Shown: positions 23,094 to 34,109, numbered from the stretch's first letter. The stretch is 64,000 bases of DNA from Pocillopora verrucosa (GCF_036669915.1 NC_089320.1:10456233-10520232), one strand, 5' to 3'. The notes: generated from the sequence alone by a model not told the origin. Numbers and translations are program-made.

Positions 23094-25041
23094 TTGGGCA
23101 TTTTGTTTGGCAAGCTTGGAGAGAAGGAAAGTTGTTCTTGTTTCCTAGGCAGCCACCGTAAATGAATTTCCGGCATTGTCCGATATTCGCGTCAAAAAAG
23201 AACCTTGGAAATGCAGCCCTGCATGGTCCAACCTCTTTGGGCTGACGGCAGGCTTCATTCAAATCTGAACAATCCTTTGCAGCATGCAGATCTACCAAAA
23301 AGGAAATGTACATAAATAAAATCCTCCAGCCACCAAAACTGATGGCATCTAATTGCCCTGTGCGGTTTTCTCATATAAGTTAGTGATCAAATAGACCTTG
23401 ATACCATAAGAAGTGGCTATATATATCAAGGGGAAAAATGAAGGTCTTACTTGAGCATTTCATTCGACAAGCCTGGAGAGAACGAAAGTTGTTCTTGTTT
23501 CCTTGGCACCCGCCGTAAATGAACAGGCGGCATTGTCCGGTATTCGTATCAAAAAAGAATCGCGGAAATGCAGCCCTGCATGGTCCTGGCTCTTCGCGAA
23601 GACGGCAGACTTCATTCATACTTGAACGATCTTTTTCAGCTTGTACATCTACTATAAGGTGAAAATTGCGAGTTCAGGGTAATCATGTAATATGCAGGGT
23701 AAAGTTTGCACTTGAGCCACTAGACGACAGTGACTATGGTTCATCGTCATGAAGCTACCATAGGGATCAAGTTAGTGCCCATCCCTTACCCCTTCCCTTG
23801 TCCTGTGGTCGGGTGACAGCTAAGTTGTATGTACGAGGTATACTTAACAAGTTTACCAGAGACATCTTACAAATTACACTTGATTACGATGATTATACCA
23901 AGATTTTGACTATTTGATCAGTTGAGGGCGATCATTAAGTGGCGAATCTTTACAGGAGGGAGCACTTTCCTATCACCCCTTGTGGACGACAACAACGGAG
24001 ATGAAGAAGTTAGGCACAACGGTTATTACCCGCTGATAATCAATCAGTACGTTCCTCTGATTTTTGCGCCTTTTATAGCATAGAAACACGATGATGCTTT
24101 GGATTTTCCGTGAAAAGATTCTCACCAGTAATGATATAAATGGTTAGACAGGTTATTACACACGAAAATAATATTTTATGATAAATTTATTTTCCTTGTA
24201 GACTTCTCTCAGTTAATTCAGAACTTCCATTACAGGGAAGCCCAGAAAATGATAAACTTTAGAGTTACCCACTCAGTAAAGTTTTGTTTAAAACTATGGT
24301 TGACAGGATCAGTAAGCTCCGGCAAAGATCCAAAGAAGTGCTCAGATGAATTTTGATACCATAATTAGTAGCTACATGGTCTTACCTGGACATTTCATTT
24401 GGCAAGCTTGGAGAGAACAAAAGTTGTTCTTGTTTCCTAAGCAACCACCGTAAATAAACGGCTTGCATTTTCTAGTATTCGCGTCATAAAAGTATCGCAC
24501 AGAAGCATCCCAGCATGGTCCACGCTTTTTGGGCAGACGGCAGACTTCTTCCAAACGTGAGTAATCTTTTGCAGCTTGCAAATCTACCAAATGAAATAGG
24601 TGCATGTTGAGGGTAATCGTGTAGTATTTAATTCAAAGGGTGAATCATGGCCGAGCGGCCCGTCCAGCCGACAGTTATTCTGGTTTCGGACAACATTAGG
24701 ATACTAGCAGTCGAGTTTGTGTCTATCAGGCTCCACTTCTGTTGTCGTATGGATGGGATGGCCGTTAGATCGTATGTTAAAGGTATAAAACTGGTTTTAA
24801 AAAAAGCTATAAACGAGAAACTAGAGGAATCTTTCAAATTACATCGATCTCAATCAGAGATTCACCAATTTTCTCCATCGAGTGACGCTGAGTGAAAATC
24901 ACGACTGATATGATCAGGGCTAATGCAGACAACTACCCTATTATTTAAAAGAAGTCTAAGAAAATAACGAAAGCAGTAATATCTACCTGTGAAGAAGAAT
25001 ACTAGGAACATGTATGCTGCAATAAATCCAGCCAGTTTCAT
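23094..25041 (-). CDS. Secreted multi-Kunitz serine-protease inhibitor
   Basis: Exons on the minus strand: 25041-24987 (signal peptide [17 protein letters not shown]), 24583-24386 (K1), 23648-23451 (K2) and 23291-23094 (K3). Each Kunitz exon is exactly 198 bp, starts after a TAG acceptor, ends at a GTAAG donor and is phase 1-1, so cassettes can be added or lost without a frameshift. All three show the Kunitz core: GPC, an aromatic segment (RYFYDAN or RFFFD), FIYGGC, GNKNNF and a final C-x3-C. The residue after the second Cys, normally P1, is Trp in K1 and Arg in K2 and K3, which suggests trypsin-like targets for K2 and K3. K1 has an extra Cys (NNFCSL) and K3 an extra Cys near its start (KDCSD). 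The 3' end is uncertain because the next cassette carries TGA codons. Venom-type and housekeeping Kunitz proteins cannot be told apart here. Confidence 0.85.
23649..24385 (-). other. Intron between Kunitz exons K1 and K2
   Basis: No cassette remnant or other coding sequence was recognised in this 737-bp intron. The other introns (23292-23450, and 24584-24986 after the signal exon) are shorter and equally plain. Confidence 0.55.
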
Positions 25042-25119
25042 CTTGCTCGTGGACTCTTTTAGAATTGACGATGACTTGCGATGCTTGATATGTGACTCGC
25101 AGCTAAGAAGAGAAATTAG

Positions 25120-25125
25120 CTTATA
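25120..25125 (-). promoter_or_regulatory. Weak candidate TATA box of the Kunitz gene
   Basis: GATATAAG on the minus strand lies about 80 bp before the ATG at 25041, similar to the spacing in the acidic genes. It is a single short match. Confidence 0.3.
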
Positions 25126-25129
25126 TCAC

Positions 25130-26665
25130 TCCTGACGGCTAGGCCGACAGCGGTGTTAATCAAGGTCATCAATGGAAAGGTTACCACTTTATCTGTTTAT
25201 GGTGACGATGCTTTAGTCAGCTTAGTTCGCACGAAGAGTTACTTCTGACCGAAAAATACTTCCTTTGATCAGGAGGTCACTGTTGTGACGTGATAGAGTG
25301 GGTGAACTTATGACTACTAAACAAACATGATCAGATTCTATTTTGGCTTAAAACGCGTGACTTTTATGACCTGCCGCATAATGGGGGGTATTAAGTACAT
25401 AAGACCCTGCAAGAGGATCAAAGTAATTAACAATGTTTTAAATCTGGTATGGAAAGCATCTAAATTGCATCTAAAAGCATCTAAATTGCATTGTTTGGGC
25501 AAGAAACGTGAATGAAAGGTGTCTCTTGAGGGTGGCGTGGAGTTAGAGAAATCAGGAAAAGAATTTAAGAATTTACGTGTTCAAAGTGAAAGGTGCTATC
25601 ATCAAATCTTCAAGTGAGCGTAAGGCTCGATACGTGACACACAAGAACCGACGAAATGAGCAAGTTGTGAAAACTCTATCAGAACTTGTGTCTTACAAAA
25701 AGGATTTCTCAGATCTAATTGCCTCTCATAGTTTGATTTACTATTTAACGTTCAATCTAACGCATTGGAAATTACTAAACTATTTTTGATTTTCGATGAA
25801 TAAAGCGTGCTGTGATTGCGTGGTGTGGTGAGTATTGACGTGTGCTTAAAACATGCTTTAGCCGATTAAGGATATAGGTTATTTAAAGTTCGGCCTCCTA
25901 CCAGGTTAAAATGCTGCCAAAAAATAATCAGATAACAAATTCATTCCCTATTGCAAAGGGGAAACGTCAAAGAACCAGCTAAATCTTGAATATTCCACCA
26001 ACTGCCGCTGCTTGACAACATTGTTGTGGTAAAAAGGTATGAAACAAACAAAAACAAAACAGACCAAAACAAAAAATATTTATCACAGGCTATCAAATGC
26101 CTTTAAAAGGACCTTATCACGGTCAAGCCTCGAAACAAACATGTATTAACCTTTTTCGATGTTACTTGTCAACTGTCTGGCGATGTAAGGTCCGGCTGAA
26201 CCCTCCATTTCATCAACTTTTTTTGTTTTTGTTTTAAACCTAAAGTTCGGTAAGATTTTGTTGGGTATATAAGCATGAAAAATATAAGAAAGCTCTTCAA
26301 GTAAAAGTAAGCTGTTCAACATAGACGAAAGCTCTTTCTACTCTCGAACCCGAATGAGTTTAGCTGTATCCATCTCTTTCACAACGTCATTTAATATCCA
26401 TGCTTTCGTATTTTCCCTTCAAAGAAAAAAAAATTGGCAAAAAACGGCATCCGTACAAAATATTCTCAAATGAAGTTTAGTATACGTTCTGACATTGTAA
26501 AGTTTGTTATATTTTTGTTGCAAACTCGTTGGCGAAATAGCCCAGCGTTTTCCAGTTGCAGAGGAAAGGTATGCAAAGGGAAAGTGTTTACCGCCGTGTA
26601 TTTACATTTCTCTTAATTTAATGGCAAGTTTTGGGTTGATGGAAGAAATCACTGAATATTAACCA
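25130..26665. other. Intergenic region upstream of the Kunitz gene
   Basis: AT-rich DNA without a recognised gene. An 18-bp motif (AAAGCATCTAAATTGCAT) is repeated in tandem near 25455-25490. Confidence 0.4.
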
Positions 26666-26669
26666 AATG

Positions 26670-27302
26670 TCAACTTACTGAATTTGTAATGAAACAGCTT
26701 TGGAAAGGTTTCATCACGTAATTTAAGATAAAAATAACAACTGAACCATAATTCTTGCCAAAAATGAACGAAAATATCCATTTATATAAGTCTTTTCCTG
26801 TTTCCTCCTTTTTTCCCAAGGACGTAGTAAAAACTAGACGTATATGTGCGTTCACCTGAGCTTTCTTTGTAAATAAACTTTGTTTTTTCTGCTTGCATTT
26901 GCCTAAGTTTTTTTTTAATGCAATTATTGGTTTATCCTTTCTGCTCTTGTTCCTTAACCTTTTCAAACTTTGTTCTGGTATTCTGCTTGGTTCACAATCA
27001 CGTCTACATGCACGATGAGTTTTGCGTCTATGCTTCTCTCGATTAACATTAGATAGCTCAGTTGATATAGCATGTTTCTCGATGAAGGGTTCACTCATAA
27101 ATGTTCGCTCATAAAGAGATCTCTCATAAGGTTCGCGGACCGACCCGTGCCGAAAACGCTCGACATCTCTTAGAGTAGGTCTACCGCGAATGATGTGTGC
27201 ATATTTTGTATGCGTTTTTAACGTATTATACACAGTGCCTGTGCTGATTTTGCACCGCGAAAGCTTCTCTTCGTCTGCCATTACACCATGCCACGTGCTC
27301 AT
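26670..27302 (-). CDS. Uncharacterised basic open frame (210 codons)
   Basis: An uninterrupted minus-strand frame opening MSTWHGVMADEEKL and rich in Lys/Arg (for example EKHRRKTHRACRRDCEP). No domain is recognised. It lies directly downstream of a CpG-containing stretch with an NRF1-like palindrome (27339-27350), as a first exon behind a promoter would, but codon usage and conservation cannot be judged. The C-terminal third looks less protein-like. It may be a real exon, part of an untranslated transcript, or chance. Confidence 0.25.
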   Translation of the reverse strand: MSTWHGVMADEEKLSRCKISTGTVYNTLKTHTKYAHIIRGRPTLRDVERFRHGSVREPYERSLYERTFMSEPFIEKHAISTELSNVNREKHRRKTHRACRRDCEPSRIPEQSLKRLRNKSRKDKPIIALKKNLGKCKQKKQSLFTKKAQVNAHIRLVFTTSLGKKEETGKDLYKWIFSFIFGKNYGSVVIFILNYVMKPFQSCFITNSVS

Positions 27303-27508
27303 TAGTCAAAACGTCGCCCATACGTCAAAGTCAAAGGTTGCGCATGCGTGATTTGGACTTGACTGCGATTTGCGACCGAACGAAAAAAAAATCCAAGCCG
27401 GAATTTCAACTCGGGCGTTTCCTTTGGGAAGCCGGAGTAATTACAGCCCACACACAAAAATTCATAAACCACACTCGCACGTAAATCTGTCAGACAATTT
27501 TCAGCCAT
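27303..27508 (-). pseudogene. Possible Penelope-like GIY-YIG fragment
   Basis: The frame contains LRASVVYEFLCVGCNYSG, which resembles the segment just before the GIY-YIG core of Penelope-like endonucleases. The expected YVGET core does not follow; instead an unrelated stretch continues to a stop. It may be a tiny remnant or a coincidental match. Confidence 0.35.
27339..27350. promoter_or_regulatory. NRF1-like palindrome in a CpG-containing stretch
   Basis: TGCGCATGCGTG matches the known NRF1 consensus GCGCATGCGC at all but one position, in a stretch (27300-27450) with more CpG than its surroundings. Confidence 0.3.
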
Positions 27509-27509
27509 G

Positions 27510-28669
27510 TTGCAATATGTTTTCGCAATGATTTTAGTCCCTTAAGTCACGTTTCCAGCAGTTTCCAACGTAAGAACGAATAATCTTTACTTTTGAATGA
27601 GAGCAACCCAATTTTTAAATCATCAACTGTTACCAGCTGTTAATTTAAAAACTTTCTATCTGACACAGTTTTGTTTTGACCCCGTTTGTGCTTGTATCAA
27701 TTTGCGGCTGTGTAACACTATTCAACTCTGTACTGTTTTTGGTTTGAACTGAAGAGGATAGAAGAACTATGGAAATATATGTTTTTCAAAATAAAAATGT
27801 TGAGCCAATAATAAATTGAAATTACCGTCTAAGTTCCTTGATTTCCTATCAGATCTGTCGTAAGTTTTTTTTTAAAGCTTCATCTGACCCTGATAATCAT
27901 TACTAAAAATAACGTGGGATTACACTCCACAGTGATCTTACCAAAACCACTCTATAAAGACACTGATGTCTGCCTGTTAGGAAAAATGAAACAATTTGAG
28001 GTGCATCTTTGTAGTTCACTTAGAAACTGCGTATCTACAGCTGTCTCCGGGTAAATCTTGTGACAAAAAAATCTTTCCTTAAACAAGATACATAAAGCTG
28101 GAGGGAATTCTCAGACTTCATCATTTTCTTTCACAAAGTGGATAATTTTTGTTTTAATTGGTACTGCATCATGACTGCACGACTATCGCTAATCGTAGAA
28201 TCGAAATTTTAGAGACTTTAAGCAAATCACGATGGCAAAGTCAACGACAACTAGGCAATTAAAACGAAAGATCTCAGTTATGAGCAGATCAATAGTTGAA
28301 CACGCTCGTTTAACAACTTTTTACATTTCTCAGCCGTCTTCTGCAAAACAAAACTGAAATCACAAAAGTTTGTGTGGTCTGACTGAACAAAAAACCCCGA
28401 TGGCAAATTATTTAAGTTTTCATTTGGAACTCAAGGCTACTGAGTTTCGCAATTTGTTTCAACAAAGGTGTGCTCTTGATTACGGCAACGAAGTTAATTC
28501 TGATTGCTTTCTGCCAAGATATTTATATTTTTTTGGAATCAAGAATAGAAACCTTAATGACTCCAGCCTTAATCCAAACGCTCCTTTTTAATTTCCTCTT
28601 AAATCTTTATTTAATCATTTGCAACGTAAGAGGCCAGAACCCTGCAAAACATCGTGCATTTCCCGCGCA
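27510..28669. other. Intergenic region, includes a dispersed repeat at 28390-28460
   Basis: No gene is recognised. At 28393-28460 the sequence AAACCCCGATGGCAAATT and onward is homologous, in opposite orientation, to 43250-43325 and 62510-62585 in the duplicated region, so it belongs to an interspersed repeat family. Confidence 0.45.
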
Positions 28670-28679
28670 AAAATTGGTT

Positions 28680-29295
28680 GGTATCCGCCGCTTTCGCCCC
28701 CTATCGAGTTCGCCCCTACCTTATACCGTGTTCGCCCCCACACTTTTCGAGTTCGACCCCATCAAGTCGAGTTCGCCCCTTGATTGAGTGATATCCAGAT
28801 GAGTTGATTCGTAAGTTGATGAGTAAATTCTTCAGTCTTAATTTAATAAATAAAGCTAAACGGGTACAAGTCTAACAACTTAAGTAATGCTGTCGCGATG
28901 AAAGCGTGGTTTGCATCTTCTCAAGTCTGCTTGTTACGATCAACACATTTCGTGTTCGTTAGATAAACCGTGTGGTTCTCTTTATCACAAGTTCAGTGTA
29001 TACAGTTATTTCTGGTAACCCCAGATCCCACGCAGAGTATTTAGTTGATTCCGTCAAGCCAGTTCCCAAGCAGGTTCCACGCAATTGCCGAAATTCAAAA
29101 TGGTCGTCGCTGACGTGACATTTGGCACATTCTGCTAGTGCCTTCGTCACAAATCAACTCATCTAGATATCACTCAATCAAGGGGCGAACTCGACTTGAT
29201 GGGGTCGAACTTGAAAAGTGTGGGGGCGAACACGGCATAAGGTAGGGGCGAACTCGAAGGGGCGAACTCGATAGGGGGCGAACGCGGTGCAATTC
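28680..29295. mobile_element. MITE-like foldback element with long terminal inverted repeats
   Basis: The left arm (about 28690-28810) and right arm (about 29155-29285) are near-perfect reverse complements over about 110 bp, both built from the motif CGAGTTCGCCCC. The right arm has one extra 14-bp motif unit. The internal 340 bp has no coding potential. An identical AATTGGTT flanks the element on both sides (28672-28679 and 29296-29303), which fits an 8-bp target-site duplication as made by hAT-type transposases. The outermost bases of the two ends do not match well, so the exact termini are uncertain. Confidence 0.75.
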
Positions 29296-29303
29296 AATTG
29301 GTT

Positions 29304-29735
29304 ATGTGAAGGTTTCATCCATGAAGTTTGGAAACGAAAACAAGCATGGGATGGTAAAGACCTATCCAAGTATACTGCTATATCTATTTTTCCATTTTTT
29401 TTTAATTAAATAAGATAGCACAGTATTAAATTATACTAGAATTAGAAATTATTTCAAAAACAGCTTTATCTTTTATTTGACTTTTAGCAATCCCGTAATA
29501 TATTGGCTCTTTCCCTCTCATAATTCCTATATATGCTATTTTACCTTATCGTTAGGTATAATGATATAGATATTATATAATTAGTTATAACGAGTAAGAT
29601 TTCCCGAGTAATGTTTTCATTGCATATTCATGTTTCATCGCATATCTCGTCATTTTCTTTGTGAATTTCTACTTGTGCAAATTTCCAAGAGTTAATACAA
29701 GGAAGTGTTTTTTAGAACATTATTGTGATGTTATG
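29304..29735. other. AT-rich 3' flank of the sulfotransferase gene
   Basis: Very AT-rich and without coding signal. It probably includes the 3' UTR of the minus-strand sulfotransferase. Confidence 0.4.
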
Positions 29736-31007
29736 TCATTTCATATAAGCCAGCCTTTCGTAACCGAGCATATGCATAAGATCAGCACAGTTATCTTCGA
29801 CAACTTTGATTAAATCCATAGGAGCGTTTTTCCAGTTATCTACAACCTCTGAGACATTTCTGTAGAGCGAGTAAGGGCCTTGTTGTTCAGCATCCCTCGG
29901 TGGTCTATTGTGATCATTTATCCACTCTTCAACGCTTGCCGACCACTCAAATCGCGCAAATTTGTACAGCTCCTGTGATATTATGATGGCATTGTTTATA
30001 AGGTCTTCGTAACGAATGACTTTAAAACGACCTCTAAGCCAGGAAGGGGGAGTAGACAAACCAAATCGTAAGTTGTTGACTGTTCTATTACACATTCTAC
30101 CAACATACAATGAGAAATCTTTACTTAAATATGTCTCATTTAACCATTTAACTGACTGAACCACGGAGTAAATTATAGCCCTAGGATCACGAACCAAGTG
30201 AAGCAACCTCACGTCATGGCTTTCCCGCTGTACAAGAAGCTCCTGTAAATTTGCTATACTATCGTTCGGCACACGACCAATCAAAATTTTTACAACGGTA
30301 TGATTATGAGCGTTACAAATATTTTTAAGCATCGCATGTGAGAGGGGCAGACAACTCGACGAACGGTTAAGATGTGCTAATGCTGGGGGACACAAGAATC
30401 GACTTGCAAGTGCTGAACTGGCCCAGCGTGAGTCATCCTTGGAATACTCGGCTATTGTATTATTGTTAAGGACTGTGAAATCACATTTAAAAGTGCTTTC
30501 GATTACATTGATACAATCATTCTGATAACTAAGTATTTGTTTGTCACTCGACAGATTGTCGTGAAATAAGTTCTTCTGCACAACGCGTAATGGCTCAAAC
30601 CAATACATAATCTTTGAATTACTGTCGAATAATTTTCCGAGAAAAGATGATCCTGATCTGGGAGGACTTAAAATAATCAAATTTCTCCTAGGAGTTCGCG
30701 TCAGAGTTCCTGCATGTTTCTCATCTGTCTTTCCGTCGATCCGTGATTCAGTGATTTTCCTAAGCAATGCTGATTCGTGTTCTTTGCCATTGGACTGAAG
30801 ATCTTGTCTATTTTCTGCTTTTGTGATTTCATCTTTTCGTTCAAGCTCACGTTCGCCGTCTATATTGAAATCTTGGTCTATTGGGATCTTCTGTGTAAGA
30901 ACTGAAGACAGCGGTTTTCTTGGTAACATGGCTGTCAAGCAGTAAAAAGCATAGATAGAAAAGGCAGCGAAAGAAGTGAATAGAAACAATCGTACATAAT
31001 ACTTCAT
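29736..31007 (-). CDS. Carbohydrate sulfotransferase (Golgi type II membrane protein)
   Basis: A single-exon coding region of 423 codons. It should transfer sulfate from PAPS to a sugar of a glycoprotein or glycosaminoglycan in the Golgi lumen, as in the CHST1/2/3-like (Gal/GalNAc/GlcNAc 6-O) family. Visible features: a short cytosolic end (MKYYVR), a signal-anchor at residues about 7-28, a polar stem, the 5'-phosphosulfate-binding motif SPPRSGSSFL at about 114-123, the 3'-phosphate-binding motif LHLVRDPRAIIYS at 269-281, and RYEDL further on. The frame is open for 31 more codons upstream. I chose the internal ATG at 31007 because a strong acceptor (long T-rich tract then TTAG, AG at 31028-31027) lies just before it, and because it puts the anchor at the very N-terminus. 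The upstream part is probably intron. The acceptor sugar cannot be told. Confidence 0.85.
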   Translation of the reverse strand: MKYYVRLFLFTSFAAFSIYAFYCLTAMLPRKPLSSVLTQKIPIDQDFNIDGERELERKDEITKAENRQDLQSNGKEHESALLRKITESRIDGKTDEKHAGTLTRTPRRNLIILSPPRSGSSFLGKLFDSNSKIMYWFEPLRVVQKNLFHDNLSSDKQILSYQNDCINVIESTFKCDFTVLNNNTIAEYSKDDSRWASSALASRFLCPPALAHLNRSSSCLPLSHAMLKNICNAHNHTVVKILIGRVPNDSIANLQELLVQRESHDVRLLHLVRDPRAIIYSVVQSVKWLNETYLSKDFSLYVGRMCNRTVNNLRFGLSTPPSWLRGRFKVIRYEDLINNAIIISQELYKFARFEWSASVEEWINDHNRPPRDAEQQGPYSLYRNVSEVVDNWKNAPMDLIKVVEDNCADLMHMLGYERLAYMK

Positions 31008-31029
31008 AATTGACTGCGCTCTGGCTCTA

Positions 31030-33334
31030 AGAAGACAAAAAAAGGACAAGCAATGTTTAACATAACCCAAGTGTAACAAACTAACTGTTAAACTATACAA
31101 CTGATAACGTGTCTACGCAGCTACAAATGACAAAAAGAAATTGAAATTTTTACAGCCGAATTTTACAAGCACTTTGCTTAAACCAATTGTGCACAAAAAA
31201 AATTAAAATACTGTTCTACCACACAATGAAGTTAAGAGTTTGAGGAATTATTGACCAGAAATCGATCTAAATTCATGCGTACTCATTGAAACAGCTAGAC
31301 ACAATGGTATAAGGGGTTCATCTTCACACAATGAAGTTAAGAGTTTGAGGAATTATTGACCAGAAGTCAATCTAAATTCATGTGTACTCATTGAAACAGC
31401 TGGACACAATGGTATAAGGGGTTCATCTTCCTTAGCCAGGGTTTAAAATCGACATCGCTTTCTCTGATCAGATTCGGAATTTTTTTCTTCTGATAGACCG
31501 AAAAAACGAGTGTCATAAACTGTATTTATTTATCTCCTGTGGGATACATTTGGGAGTATCTATAACGAGAGGTATTTAAATAATCAGCCAATAAAAATCT
31601 ATCTGCAACAAGGGAAACCCTGAATGTATATCTTTCAGTTACCACTGAACATAAAGCTGAACTGAAATGTTGACTGTGAACGCGGAAAGAAGTATTTATA
31701 TTTGTTTGTTAATTTAGTAAACTTGGATCGACGCTTGCCCTGATTTAAACTTGAAGGTTACCTCGAATTGACATTGTCATGAAAATATCAGTCGATGATA
31801 AAAGCCCGGAATAGACAGTTGTCTTCACAGGTCATGTCTGATATCTTTTACGCAATATTTTTTTGACTCAAGAGTGGATACTTAACTTAAGATGACATCA
31901 TGATTTTCACTCTGTTTCCCAATCACGAACCTACCTTTATCATTAATGGTAAATTTGTCTGTTATCCATCCACGGTTTCTACGCATTAACTACGATAAAC
32001 GAAGCCGAAAACTGGATGGGCATACCGTCTATAAATGACTAGAAATGCTCTAAAACACATCTCATGGTCATATATTGTATCCAAAGTGCATAGCACTTAA
32101 AATTTTTTCGAGACCATCCAAAGTTGCTATAGAAACTATCTCAAGTCATAAAAGATACAATCCTCTCCTGTCTCACTTCTTAGAATAGTTTATGCCCTGA
32201 ATAATGTTTTACGAATTATGTTTCGGGAGCCCTTGTCGTAAGAAGTTATAGCATCTACCGGTTGAAAGGAACTCACCTCTATGAAGATAGAATATGTAAT
32301 TTTTGACACTTGAAATACACCCTACATTGCCACAGTTGAAGCAGCACAATCTAATTACAAGTATTATAAAACTAAGAAGTGAATCGGTGAATACTTCAAC
32401 TGGTAATACATTAAACCTCTTGTTCTTCTTGCAGAAAGCGATGAAACGGCTGAATTAAAAAAAAAAGTGGAAGTGATACAAAATAATTAGTATTGAAAAT
32501 GCTGATTTTTTTTGTGCTTTTCAGAAGAGCTGAATAGTGCTCTCGTGGTGGCACTCTGAATAAGTAAATCGTGCAATAATTATTTGTCGACTTTGTTACC
32601 CTGGAAATGTGCTACACTTCAGAATAATTCCTTTCTCGACAAACTTGGTATTGTTCATCCTGACACACTCCTTTGTTTTTCTAATCGTGCCATATAAACA
32701 AATGGAAAATCGCTCAGAAGCGGCCGTGTCATTTAACTCTGTGCCTGCTGTTTGGCATGTCATTTTATTATGTCCGTGCACTTATCTTGCCATTCGTTTT
32801 CCCGCGGAGGGTCAAATAAACATACCGGGATTTACCTAATGGAAATTAGGTGCCAAATTATCATCTACAAACTGGTATATGTGGTAGAAAACCAATCTAT
32901 AACAAATGGCTCGTATCGCACTATCACGTGTGGAGGAACCATGAACCGTGTTAAGGGTTCTCTTTCAAGTTTCTCTGGCGTTTGTGCTGCCTATTAATAT
33001 AATTTCTAAGTTGGTTTTACGATTTCCCCACGATAAAGATTCTCCTCTTGGAGCTCAGAATAAAATTAGATGAGGTAAATAATGCTCAAACTTCGAAAAA
33101 GTAGGTATGAAGGTCTTTCCTGAAAGCGCCAGTGCGCAATCTTCGATATAAACGAGTGACTGAAAACTATTAGATGACAGAAGTATAATTGTTACCATTT
33201 CAACAAGAAGAAAGACAAGATGAGGCAACCCTGGGCTTAAATATTCATCTTTAGCGATACACAAAAACACGTGCGAATAACCTGATGTCATCTCTTGCAC
33301 TTCTCGATTCGATATCTTTCAGATATGTCTTTCA
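31030..33334. other. Region upstream of the sulfotransferase, no recognised gene
   Basis: Probably holds the 5' UTR intron and promoter of the sulfotransferase. A 105-bp tandem duplication is at 31221-31430. Small open frames at 32596-33300 have no recognisable product. Confidence 0.4.
31221..31430. repeat. Tandem duplication, 105-bp unit, two copies
   Basis: 31221-31325 and 31326-31430 both begin ACACAATGAAGTTAAGAGTT and end GGGGTTCATCTTC, with only a few substitutions. Confidence 0.92.
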
Positions 33335-33538
33335 TTAAACAGATAACCTCAGTTTCTCTGCAATAATCTCTAGATTGAACCTTCCTCAGCTCAAAATATC
33401 AACGTCATCAGGTCTATTTCAACGACTTATGTTTCTTTATCAAATTTTTAATACAATTCCCAGAAAATCACAGTTGCCCTTTATTTCTCCCATGTAAAAT
33501 TTTGTTCGTAGATAAAAAATCTACTGGTCAAAATGTTA

Positions 33539-33620
33539 TGGCAGCGGTGGGATTCGAACCCACGCCTCCGAAGAGACTGGTGCCTAAAACCAGCGCCTTA
33601 GACCACTCGGCCACGCTACC
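33539..33620 (-). tRNA. tRNA-Leu (anticodon TAG), copy A
   Basis: An 82-nt class II tRNA. Acceptor strands GGTAGCG and CGCTGCC pair; A box TGGCCGAGTGG; anticodon stem CTGGT/ACCAG with loop TTTAGGC (anticodon TAG, read UAG); a variable arm closed by TCTC/GGAG-type pairing; T arm GTGGG TTCGAAT CCCAC; discriminator A. A short T run follows, as for Pol III termination. No intron. Confidence 0.93.
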
Positions 33621-34109
33621 TTCAACATATAGCACGTTCTTGGCATGTCTGTCACATTCACCGACACTGATCATGAGGTGAATAGTTGTTTGGGTGAAGC
33701 ACATCAAGAAACCTAAAAAATTAGTTTATTTCTGCAAATACACCCAAAAATGGTCGGGCATTAAACTTTTGACGTGTATTTAGTACATGCCAATCACTTC
33801 AGAACTAGCCAATCAGCACGCACCAACAGCACTTTTAACCTGCATGGTACATACTTATAAGCTTTATAATGTTGGAATTTTCTTTTCTTCAATCGCTCTT
33901 AGAAAAGGCAATTTGCTGAATAACTTGCGATAAAACAAAACTAAATGATTAAACAAAAATATAAGGAGACGAGCATCATATTCCACCATCTTGAAAATGT
34001 GAAGGTGAACCTTTATACATGTAAATTTCCCTACTTTCTACCGAGGAGGAAGCCTTCAGCCTCATTACTTAAACTTGATTGGACTTCCTTTGCACTAAGA
34101 AAAAAATCC

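Noticed and set aside
24647-24895. 82-codon plus-strand frame beginning near TGGCCGAGCGG, possibly tRNA-Leu/Ser-related
   Set aside because: Only an A-box-like string is present, with no B box at the right distance. The frame lies inside the first intron of the Kunitz gene and shows no domain.
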